The notes below the pieces were generated by a model. The model was not told the DNA's origin and ran no database searches. It worked only from the letters and a program-made list of their open reading frames with translations. DNA of 64,000 bases from VRUE01 sp963707965 (GTDB taxonomy: Bacteria; Actinomycetota; Thermoleophilia; Solirubrobacterales; 70-9), in the NCBI GenBank assembly GCA_963707965.1, contig CAVPRR010000004.1, positions 576,849-640,848 of the forward strand. The letters are read 5' to 3'. The translations under genes were made by a program, and so were the position numbers. Of the stretch, positions 51,255-59,225 are shown in pieces. Within the stretch, counting starts at the first letter, position 1, and each line of letters begins with the position of its first letter.

Positions 51255-53494
51255 AGCTGCGGAGATTGGAAATCCAGGGTTTCCGTGGGGCGCCCAAGCC
51301 CCTGACAGTTTCGCTCCCTGACAAGAGCCACTTCATTTATTCCGAGAACGGGTTCGGCAAGTCGACGATTGCCGACGCGCTTGAGTTTCTCACCACAGGA
51401 GATCTCATCCATTTTCACCGCGAGGGCTGCGGTCTCGACGCGGCCGTGAACGTCAATGGGGGTGGGGCGGCCATCATCGCCGCCGAGCTCATTGACCCGG
51501 AGCAGCATGTGACCAGGATGTTGGATGGCGACGATCCGTCGTCTTTGGAATCGGGTGGTGCCGAGGTGCAGCTGCCGCCCATCCCGACTCTCCGCCAATC
51601 GACCATCAACGAATTCATGCAGCAGACCTCGGGCGAGAAGCGCAAAGCTCTCCTCGAGCTGCTCGATCTGGACGCGCTCAATGGGTTTCGGAGCGCCCTA
51701 CGGACCGCGGTCGGCAAAGCAAAAGAGCGGCGCGACGCTGCGGCCCTTGCTCATGGGGAGGAGGTGGTGGTCCTGGATCGGCTCCTCGACGGTAAAGACT
51801 TGCTCGGGGTGGCGGTCCAGCTGGCGAGGGCAGCCGGGCTCGATGATCGGATCGGCTCCGAGCAGGACTTTGAGGCCCTGAAGCTGAAACTGCCACCGGG
51901 CGAGCCGAATCGACAGCAGCCACTCACCGAGCTCGTCCGTGCTCTTGAGTCCTTCACCGCCGATCCGGCGAAGGAGTGGGACGCTGCGGTTGTCGATGCC
52001 GAGGTCCGCAGCGGCGAGGCCATCAGTGCCTTGCTGGAGCAGGGCCAGCGGCTCCTCGATGGCGACTGGACTAATGACAGCTGCCCTCTTTGCGAGGTTG
52101 AGCAGGATCGAGCCGAGCTCGCCACTCGGGTCAAGAGTCGTGCCGAGGCGCTTGCGGAGTCGAGAAAACGCGTTGCTGACCTCCGCGCCAAGCTCGAGGA
52201 GCGGCGCCGATCGGCAGCCGGCTTCGCGCAGGCAATCGCCGGCCTGCTTGCGGTTGCTCCACCCGATGACTGGCCGTCTCAGGACGAGCTGGGTTTGGCG
52301 CGGACCTCGCTGTTGAACTATGCCGACGCCGTGAAACGAGCCGCGGCGGCTTTTGAGCTCTGCCCCGTCAACCCCGATCTCGGCCTCGACTTCGAGAAGC
52401 TGATGCCTGAGCTCCAGAAGGCCGCTGCTCCGAAGGAGTCCCCCGAGCTGGCGGCACTCCAATCCCTTAACGAGCTGCAGGGCCAGTGGCGGCGGGTCGG
52501 AGCAAGGCTGAAAAAGGCCGAGTCTGCAGAGGGGGCTCAGGCCGCCCTCGACCGCTTGCTTGAGATCAGCGACGAGGGGATTAAGCGGGCGGTTGAGGAT
52601 GCTCTGGGCGGCATCGAGGACTTGGTCGGCCGCTATTTCGAGGTCCTGATGGCCGACCCCGTCTACACGAACGTCAAGTTGGTCTACGCGGCACGTCGCA
52701 GCGGGCAGGTCGAGTTCTCGATTGATTTCGGTGAGCACACGATTAGGCCGCCGCAGAGGATTATGAGCGAGTCCCAGCTCAATACGCTCGGGCTCGCATT
52801 GCTGCTCGCCAGGGTCAAGCGCAGCGACTCGCCGTGGCGCACGCTGATCCTCGATGACGCTGCCAACTCCTTCGATTCGCCACATCGCGCCGGCTTGGTG
52901 CGGCTCTTGCGCCAGGAGTTCACCGGCTGGCAGCTACTGATCCTGAGCCACGACTCCGTCTTCCGGGATATCGCTCTTCGCGAGACCGGCGGCGATTGGA
53001 CGTTCCACGAGATCATCACCTGGACGTCCCTCGGCGGCCCAGTCCTCGGTGACGGCGATCCACTCAACCGACTCGAGCAGGCGCTTAGAGCTGGCGAAGC
53101 CGCATCGGGTCTCGGGGGTCACGCACGCAAGGCGTTGGAGCTTTCGCTGGGCAGAGCCGTGATGAAGCTGGGCTACAAGATTCCCTACGATCCCGCCGGG
53201 CGTTACACCGCCGACGACTTCCTCCACGCGCTGGTCGCTGGGCTCAAAGAAAAGGAGTCCCCGCTCGCTAGTCTGGACATCCTCAGTCGTATCGACACCG
53301 CCGGCTATATGGCAACGCGTACCGTTCATACACGTAGCAACCTGCCGGAAGCGACCACTGACGACTTGAAACGTCTGGTCGCAGACCTCAAAGAGTTCAA
53401 CGAGAGCCTGCGCTGCGCCGAGTGCGGTAAACCGCCCTGGTTTGCCGAGAGCAAGAAGGGCCACCAGTGCAGATGCGGAAAACTGACAGCCTGA
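51251..53494 (+). CDS. SMC/Rad50-like ATPase with zinc hook and C-terminal zinc ribbon
   Basis: 747 residues. N-terminal strand M-K-L-R-R-L-E-I-Q-G-F-R-G and Walker A S-E-N-G-F-G-K-S-T (31-39) are RecF/SMC-like. A coiled coil runs through about 160-470 with C-P-L-C (about 278) at its tip, a Rad50-type hook. The signature S-E-S-Q-L-N-T-L-G-L-A-L-L-L-A is at about 505, Walker B T-L-I-L-D-D-A-A-N-S-F-D at about 530 and the H-loop L-S-H-D after it. A second zinc ribbon C-A-E-C ... C-R-C ends the protein. No nuclease domain is fused. Lies within a defence-rich mobile element, so an anti-phage or anti-plasmid role is inferred. Confidence 0.85.
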   Translation: MKLRRLEIQGFRGAPKPLTVSLPDKSHFIYSENGFGKSTIADALEFLTTGDLIHFHREGCGLDAAVNVNGGGAAIIAAELIDPEQHVTRMLDGDDPSSLESGGAEVQLPPIPTLRQSTINEFMQQTSGEKRKALLELLDLDALNGFRSALRTAVGKAKERRDAAALAHGEEVVVLDRLLDGKDLLGVAVQLARAAGLDDRIGSEQDFEALKLKLPPGEPNRQQPLTELVRALESFTADPAKEWDAAVVDAEVRSGEAISALLEQGQRLLDGDWTNDSCPLCEVEQDRAELATRVKSRAEALAESRKRVADLRAKLEERRRSAAGFAQAIAGLLAVAPPDDWPSQDELGLARTSLLNYADAVKRAAAAFELCPVNPDLGLDFEKLMPELQKAAAPKESPELAALQSLNELQGQWRRVGARLKKAESAEGAQAALDRLLEISDEGIKRAVEDALGGIEDLVGRYFEVLMADPVYTNVKLVYAARRSGQVEFSIDFGEHTIRPPQRIMSESQLNTLGLALLLARVKRSDSPWRTLILDDAANSFDSPHRAGLVRLLRQEFTGWQLLILSHDSVFRDIALRETGGDWTFHEIITWTSLGGPVLGDGDPLNRLEQALRAGEAASGLGGHARKALELSLGRAVMKLGYKIPYDPAGRYTADDFLHALVAGLKEKESPLASLDILSRIDTAGYMATRTVHTRSNLPEATTDDLKRLVADLKEFNESLRCAECGKPPWFAESKKGHQCRCGKLTA

Positions 53495-53507
53495 TCCGGT
53501 CGATTTG

Positions 53508-53950
53508 ATGGGGCTCTTCGACCGACTCCGTGGTGGCCTCCATGTAGTGGGTAGCACGACGGCCGACGCCCTCCTGCTCGAAGGAGACGAGCTCGTCGAA
53601 ACAGAGTGGGGGAGTCCCACTACCAGGACGCCCTCCTCGCGGTCTGTGGCGCCCGCCGCGGCGATCCGGTCGCATACGAGTGCCTCGCCGCCCTCGTTCC
53701 CGAGCCCAGCAACCCGCACGATCCCAATGCCGCGATGGTGCAGGTCGACGCCCGTCTCGTCGCCTATCTCTCTCGCGCGGACGCCGTTGCCTATCGACCA
53801 GCCGTTCAAGCCGCCGCAGCTTCGCGCCAGGTCATCGTCTGCCACGCGCGCATCGCTGGCCGTGGTCGCGAGTCTGACACCCCTAATCTCGGCATCTTCT
53901 TGAAGCTTCCGAATCCAAGAGAGGCCCTTGCCGAGATCCAGAGCAACTGA
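53508..53950 (+). pseudogene. HIRAN-domain protein with one frameshift
   Basis: Frame one gives M-G-L-F-D-R-L-R-G-G-L-H-V-V-G-S-T to about 53605; a second frame continues V-G-E-S-H-Y-Q-D-A-L, V-P-E-P-S-N-P-H-D-P-N-A-A-M-V-Q-V and V-A-Y-L-S-R-A-D-A-V-A-Y-R-P, which is a HIRAN domain (a DNA-end binding module known from SNF2-type repair helicases and often alone in mobile DNA). The shift lies in the GTGGGGGAG run at about 53606. About 147 residues if joined. It is 13 bp after the SMC-like ATPase. A stand-alone start at GTG 53606 would give a HIRAN-only protein. Confidence 0.75.
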
Positions 53951-54082
53951 GAGCCGGACGCTGCCCGTTGTGGGATCGCCGCGACTGGGCGCTCCGAATC
54001 CCCGCTCAGTGTCGTGGGCGGTTGTGCTGGCCGACTCAGAGCCTAGGCTGCGTCTTTCAATGAGCTTGGAGCGGGGCAGCAG

Positions 54083-55969
54083 ATGAGCGTCAGGCTTGAG
54101 TGGGACGGGAAGCCGACCGAGGTCGAGCGCCTCAGCCTGCCATTCCAGACGGTCGAGACGATCAACCAGTCGCGGGCGACGCGCGATCGCGACAGCGGAT
54201 CACTGCTTGCCGGCCAGGGCGCCGGTGCAGACTGCCCCCCCAATCAGTTGATCTGGGGCGACAACAAGCTCGTAATGAGCAGCCTGCTCAAGGACTACGC
54301 CGGCAAGATCGACCTGATCTACATCGACCCTCCATTTGACACCGGAGACGATTTCTCGATGCAGGTTCAGGTTGGCGATGCGGACGTCATCAAGGCGCCC
54401 TCGATCCTTGAGGAGCACGCCTATCGAGATACATGGGGCAAGAGGCCAGATTCCTATCTCTCGATGATGTATGACCGGCTCACGCTGATGTATGAGCTCC
54501 TGCATGAGCGAGGTTCGATTTATATACACCTCGGTACCAACGTCAGCCACCTCATCCGAGCGATTTGCGATGAGATCTTCGGGTTGGACAATTTTCACAA
54601 CGAGATTGTGTGGAAGCGATTTAACTTCCACGCTGATGCTGGCCGGTTTGGTCGGGTTACTGATCGAATCTTGTTTTATTCACGCTCCTCACAGTATGTA
54701 TTTAACAAACTGCGGACCCCGTTCTCTGATGAGTACCTCAAGACTAAATTCACTCATCAGGACAGCGATGGACGCCGGTATCGACTAGACAATCTGAATC
54801 CACCGGCGGGAAGGGGTCCAGTCTACGAGTTCCACGGCGTGACTAAGCCTTGGCGTTTTGCCCAGGAGAAAATGCTCCAGCTTGATGAGGAAGGGCGTAT
54901 CTACACCGATAGTCCGATCCCCCAACTCAAACGATTTCTCGATGAGCTGGAGGGGCAAGCGGTACATGAGCTTTGGGACGACCTTGCACCGGTCAACCCA
55001 CGAGCTGGGGAGCGTGTTGGGTACCCAACGCAAAAGCCAGAGGTACTGGCGACCCGGATTATTGAAGCGTCAACGCCCGTAAATGGCCTGGTCGCCGACT
55101 TCTTCTGTGGATCGGGTACAACGCTCATCACGGCAGAGAGACTTGAACGCCGATGGCTTGGGTGCGATTTGGGGCGCTTCGGAATACATACGACGCGGAA
55201 GCGTCTATTGAGCATCCCCGATTGCAAACCCTTCGAGATTAAGAATCTCGGTGCATACGAGCGGCAGCACTGGCAGCGAGAGTCTGGGAACGGGCGACTT
55301 ACCGACTACCTGGACACCATCCTCTCTTTCTACAAGGCAGAGCCGGTCGAGGGCTTTACGAACCTGCACGGACAGAAGGCCGGTCGGATGGTCCATGTTG
55401 GCGCCACGGATGCGCCGGTGACGATCGACGAGCTTGAGGAAGTGATGGACGAGATGGCCGACAACGGCATCGAGTCCTGTGACGTGCTCGGCTGGGAGTG
55501 GGAGATGGGGCTGCACGACACGATCAGTGAGACGGCTCGACGCCGAGGACTTGATCTGCGTCCGTTGCAGATTCCCCGCGAGATCATCGAGCCGGGTATC
55601 CGGGATGCGGACGCCGTTCGTTTCTTCGAGCTGGCCCACGTGGACCTTGACGTGAAGCGCAGCGAGCGCGAGGTCTCAGTCGTCCTGAAGGACTTCGCGA
55701 TCCCGAGCGAGGAGTTGATCCCCTCCCAAGTTCGGGATCGGGTCGAGAGCTGGTCGGACTTGATCGACTACTGGTCGGTCGACTTCGACTACACGGACGA
55801 CACCTTCCACAACGAGTGGCAGGCGTACCGCACCCGCAAGGAGCCAAAGCTGGCGCGGGAAAGCGATCCCCACGAGTACGAGGAGCCCGGCAGGCACACG
55901 ATCGTCGTCAAGATCATCGACATCTTCGGGAACGACACGACGAAGCTGGCCGAGGTCACGGTCAAATGA
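54083..55969 (+). CDS. Type III restriction-modification methyltransferase (Mod)
   Basis: 628 residues. N6-adenine DNA methyltransferase of the beta class: D-P-P-F in L-I-Y-I-D-P-P-F-D-T-G (residue about 80) comes before the SAM motif A-D-F-F-C-G-S-G-T-T (about 337). The region between (about 150-325) should be the target-recognition domain and is AT-rich compared with the rest of the gene, with different codon use. The C-terminal 240 residues are a helical/beta tail ending in a PKD-like strand pattern (T-I-V-V-K-I-I-D-I-F-G-N-D). The stop overlaps the Res start (ATGA), the standard mod-res operon. Confidence 0.93.
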   Translation: MSVRLEWDGKPTEVERLSLPFQTVETINQSRATRDRDSGSLLAGQGAGADCPPNQLIWGDNKLVMSSLLKDYAGKIDLIYIDPPFDTGDDFSMQVQVGDADVIKAPSILEEHAYRDTWGKRPDSYLSMMYDRLTLMYELLHERGSIYIHLGTNVSHLIRAICDEIFGLDNFHNEIVWKRFNFHADAGRFGRVTDRILFYSRSSQYVFNKLRTPFSDEYLKTKFTHQDSDGRRYRLDNLNPPAGRGPVYEFHGVTKPWRFAQEKMLQLDEEGRIYTDSPIPQLKRFLDELEGQAVHELWDDLAPVNPRAGERVGYPTQKPEVLATRIIEASTPVNGLVADFFCGSGTTLITAERLERRWLGCDLGRFGIHTTRKRLLSIPDCKPFEIKNLGAYERQHWQRESGNGRLTDYLDTILSFYKAEPVEGFTNLHGQKAGRMVHVGATDAPVTIDELEEVMDEMADNGIESCDVLGWEWEMGLHDTISETARRRGLDLRPLQIPREIIEPGIRDADAVRFFELAHVDLDVKRSEREVSVVLKDFAIPSEELIPSQVRDRVESWSDLIDYWSVDFDYTDDTFHNEWQAYRTRKEPKLARESDPHEYEEPGRHTIVVKIIDIFGNDTTKLAEVTVK

Positions 55970-58584
55970 CCGACGGCGCCGCGGCGCCAGGCGCCGAGCC
56001 CGATCCCTACGGGGTCCGAAGTCACCGAAGGCCCAGTGAGGGAACGCATTTGGTCGACGGTGTCCGTGCTGCAGTTGATGCCTGGCGCGCGAACAGCTAC
56101 CCGGGCGCAAGCGAGACCACCTGGCGCTTGCTTCGCTTCTGGTTCGAAGAAGACCATCGGCGGCCGACCGGCGAGCCTTTCCAGTTCTTCTTCTGCCAGC
56201 GCGAGGCTGTGGAGACGTTCATCTACCTCTCTGAGATCAAGCGTGCCGGCTCGTTCTCCGACCTGATCGAGTACGCGCAGGCGCCGATCATGATCGATCC
56301 GACAGAGACCAAGCGCCAGCGCTTGGCGATGAAGATGGCGACGGGATCCGGCAAGACGATGGCGATGAGCCTCTGCATAGCCTGGTCCTATCTTCACGCC
56401 CGCCGCGAGGACGACTCACCGATGGCGACGAGCTTCCTCGTCATCGCGCCCAACGTGATTGTCTTCGAGCGGCTGAAGAGCGACTTCGGCGATGCGGCCA
56501 CGTTTCGCCGCGATCCCCTGATCCCACCGGAGTGGGCCGAGGACTTCCAGCTCACGGTCGTCCTTCAGGACGGGCTGGTGCCGATTACGACGCCAGGCGC
56601 CCTGTTCCTGACCAACGTGCAGAGGCTCTACGAGCCGCCGAAAGGCAAAAAGGACACCGATCCCAACCCCGTCGAGGCGATGGTGGGGCCGCGGGTCACA
56701 GATGGGGCGGGAAGCTCGGCCGAGGCATTGTTCCGGCGAATCGCGACCCGTGAGCGGGTAATGGTCGTTAACGATGAGGCCCACCACGTCTGGTCGGAGA
56801 AGCTGAAATGGAACCAGTCGATCGAGAGGCTCCACGAGACGCTGAAGGAGGAAGCATCTGACGACGCAGGGGCCGGTGTGATCGCCCAGCTCGATTTCTC
56901 CGCAACGCCCAAGGATCAGAAAGGCCGGGCTTTTCGGCACGTCGTGGTCGACTACCCGCTCGCCGAGGCGGTGCAGGACGGGATCGTCAAGACGCCGGTG
57001 ATCGGCGAGCTGCATGGCGCCGAGCCCGAGTTGGGCGATTCGGCGGTGCAGCGCTACCGGCGCTGGATCGACGCCGCGGTTGGTCGCTGGCGCAAGTTCG
57101 ACGAGGATCTGTCGCCGTCGGGCAAGCGCCCGGTTTTGTTCGTGATGTGCGAGAACACGCAGGCGGCTGACGAGGTTGGCGACTACCTGCGCCAGCTTTC
57201 CGACTTCGCCGGCGACAAGCTGCTCGTCATCCATACGAACCGTTCCGGTGAGGTCACCAAGGCCGACCTCGATATCGCCCGCCGGGCGGCGCGCGATATC
57301 GACGGTGACGAGAGCCCGGTGCGTTGCATCGTCAGCGTGCTGATGCTGCGCGAGGGATGGGACGTGCGCAACGTCAGCGTGATCGTCACCCTTCGCAGCC
57401 TCACAGCGAAAGCGAAGATCCTGCCCGAGCAGGCTCTCGGCCGGGGACTGCGGCGGATGACCCCGCCTGGCTCGGGCTTCGACGAGCGAGTCGTGGTGAT
57501 CGAGCACGAGGCGTTCCGCGATCTTTGGGACAAGGAGCTCGACGGTGGCCTGGTCGTGGAGCGCGAAGAGGTCGAGAAAATCGACGCGAACGCGGTCGCG
57601 GTCTACCCGGATGAGGGCAAGAAGCGTTTCGAGATCTCGATCCCCATCTTGACTCGGTCGCTGAGCCTGCAGGAGCTTCCTTTCGAGCAGCTCGACTTCG
57701 ACTCGCTCGCGTCACCGCCGACGCCGCTTGAGGTTCCCAAGATCGAGCCCGACGAGTACATCCAGTACCGGGGGCGGCAGCTCATCGACAAGGGAATCAT
57801 CGAGGAATACGAGTTCGAGGTGCCCTACGCAGAGGACCCCTCCGGCGTGATCTCCTTCTACACGAAACGGGTCTGCGAGGTGGGAGGGCTTGGGAACGTC
57901 TCCGGCGCCTTCGCGGCGCTGGCGCCGCTCGTTCGCAGCTATCTGGAGTCGCGGATCTTCGAAGAGACGGTGGAGCTTGACGACAAGGTCGTGCTGCGCC
58001 GGCTCGCCGAGAACGACGCCCAGGAGTTGGTCAAACAGGCGTTTGCAGAGGCGATCCGGGGGCTGCGCCTGACCGAGCGTGAGGCGACGATCACTGAGAC
58101 GGCGATCAAGATGACTGAGACTCCGCCGTTCTCCTGGTCGCGGACCACCATCGAGTGCGAGCGCACGGTCTTCAACTTGACGGCGGTGGACAACGACTTG
58201 GAGCGGCGCTTCGCGTTGTTCCTTGACCGAGCAACCGACGTGACGGCCTTCGCCAAGCTGCCGGTCTTCGGCCGCTTTGCGTTGGAGTACATCGCCGAGA
58301 ATGGAGCGCTGCGCTACTACTATCCCGACTTCGTCGTGCGGCTCTCTGACGACTCGTGCATGCTCATCGAGACCAAGGGCCTTCGAGACCAGGACGTGCC
58401 GTTCAAAGACAAGCGAGCACGGCGTTGGTGTAGGGACGCGACGCGGCTCACCGGCCGCCAGTGGTCCTACATGCGGACCGATCAGGACGTCTTTGACGTC
58501 TTTACGGGAGAGAGTGTCGAGGCTTTGTGCCGATTCGTAGAAGCCCGGCTTGGACAACCGAACGACGTGGTACAAGATTCCTAA
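55966..58584 (+). CDS. Type III restriction endonuclease (Res) subunit
   Basis: 872 residues. Superfamily-2 helicase plus nuclease: Walker A M-A-T-G-S-G-K-T-M-A (about 124), D-E-A-H in V-V-N-D-E-A-H-H-V-W (about 270), S-A-T-P (about 307), motif VI-like E-Q-A-L-G-R-G-L-R-R-M (about 485). The C-terminal PD-(D/E)xK site is Y-P-D-F-V-V-R with I-E-T-K (about 785-802). ATP-dependent translocation then cleavage distant from two sites. Starts inside the mod stop. All motifs intact, in contrast to several neighbouring frameshifted genes. Confidence 0.93.
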   Translation: MTDGAAAPGAEPDPYGVRSHRRPSEGTHLVDGVRAAVDAWRANSYPGASETTWRLLRFWFEEDHRRPTGEPFQFFFCQREAVETFIYLSEIKRAGSFSDLIEYAQAPIMIDPTETKRQRLAMKMATGSGKTMAMSLCIAWSYLHARREDDSPMATSFLVIAPNVIVFERLKSDFGDAATFRRDPLIPPEWAEDFQLTVVLQDGLVPITTPGALFLTNVQRLYEPPKGKKDTDPNPVEAMVGPRVTDGAGSSAEALFRRIATRERVMVVNDEAHHVWSEKLKWNQSIERLHETLKEEASDDAGAGVIAQLDFSATPKDQKGRAFRHVVVDYPLAEAVQDGIVKTPVIGELHGAEPELGDSAVQRYRRWIDAAVGRWRKFDEDLSPSGKRPVLFVMCENTQAADEVGDYLRQLSDFAGDKLLVIHTNRSGEVTKADLDIARRAARDIDGDESPVRCIVSVLMLREGWDVRNVSVIVTLRSLTAKAKILPEQALGRGLRRMTPPGSGFDERVVVIEHEAFRDLWDKELDGGLVVEREEVEKIDANAVAVYPDEGKKRFEISIPILTRSLSLQELPFEQLDFDSLASPPTPLEVPKIEPDEYIQYRGRQLIDKGIIEEYEFEVPYAEDPSGVISFYTKRVCEVGGLGNVSGAFAALAPLVRSYLESRIFEETVELDDKVVLRRLAENDAQELVKQAFAEAIRGLRLTEREATITETAIKMTETPPFSWSRTTIECERTVFNLTAVDNDLERRFALFLDRATDVTAFAKLPVFGRFALEYIAENGALRYYYPDFVVRLSDDSCMLIETKGLRDQDVPFKDKRARRWCRDATRLTGRQWSYMRTDQDVFDVFTGESVEALCRFVEARLGQPNDVVQDS

Positions 58585-58886
58585 TGGCTCAACCTGCAAC
58601 GCAGATAGACCTATTCGCTTGGGCTGAGGAGCTGGAACGCGACCAGGCGCGCATCGCCAAGGCGAACCGCGCCCGCTCCGAACGGCGTGGCTTCCTCGTC
58701 TTTGCCACCGATCCCGAGGCGGGTCCCGACTCACCGGACTACCGGCGTGTCTACGCCACCGAGGAGAGGACCCCCGCCCGCGCCATCCGCAAGGTCAGGC
58801 CGCTCGTCCCCGGCCGGCGCCTTCGGGCTTACTTGGCAACCGGTCAGTATCGACACGAGCTGGCCAACGCCCGCTGGGTGGCGTAG
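58584..58886 (+). CDS. 100-residue basic protein after the res gene
   Basis: ATG shares one base with the Res stop (TAATG), so the two are coupled. The N-terminal helix (I-D-L-F-A-W-A-E-E-L-E-R-D-Q-A-R) is acidic and the rest Arg-rich (R-A-I-R-K-V-R-P-L-V-P-G-R-R-L-R-A-Y). The D-L-F-x-W start resembles a short clamp- or polymerase-binding peptide (QxxLF-like), which is a guess. Not recognised; may modulate restriction or belong to the transfer module that follows. Confidence 0.55.
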   Translation: MAQPATQIDLFAWAEELERDQARIAKANRARSERRGFLVFATDPEAGPDSPDYRRVYATEERTPARAIRKVRPLVPGRRLRAYLATGQYRHELANARWVA

Positions 58887-59225
58887 GAGTAGATCGGCTT
58901 CGGGGCATCTCTGCCCCTGCGGTCGATCACGACTACCGCTGCCTCCTTGATCCCCCGCCGACGCCCTGCGCGTTCGGCCAGATCAGGGCCGAGCGAAGCG
59001 ATACCTCATCCAGCAATCAGCCAGCCACCAAGCCAGCGAAGCGAAACCGCAAAATCCATCCAAGGCAGAGCACGCCAGAAGAACCAGAGAGAGACCTCGA
59101 CCAGGCTGCCAGACACCGCCTGAGCCTCCAACCCAGAGTGAAGCCCTAACAGCCACCACCCTCACGCCACATCACTTGGCGAGTGAGCCGATGCAAAACG
59201 CCCTCTCCGGCGACAGAGGGAGTAG
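58887..59225. other. Gene-free stretch before the relaxase, candidate oriT region
   Basis: 339 bp with no convincing gene. Contains a 6-bp hairpin GGGGCA-TCTC-TGCCCC (about 58907-58922), two near-direct copies of AGCGAAGCGA (about 58992 and 59036), and the ribosome-site hairpin before the relaxase. MobF relaxases usually nick in the region next to their gene, so oriT is expected here, but I cannot identify a nick site. Confidence 0.35.
59201..59220 (+). promoter_or_regulatory. Hairpin hiding the relaxase ribosome-binding site
   Basis: CCCTCT (59201-59206) pairs with AGAGGG (59215-59220) around an 8-base loop; AGAGGGAG is the Shine-Dalgarno sequence five bases before the relaxase ATG at 59226. 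Pairing would limit relaxase translation. Seen in sequence; regulation is inferred. Confidence 0.45.
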
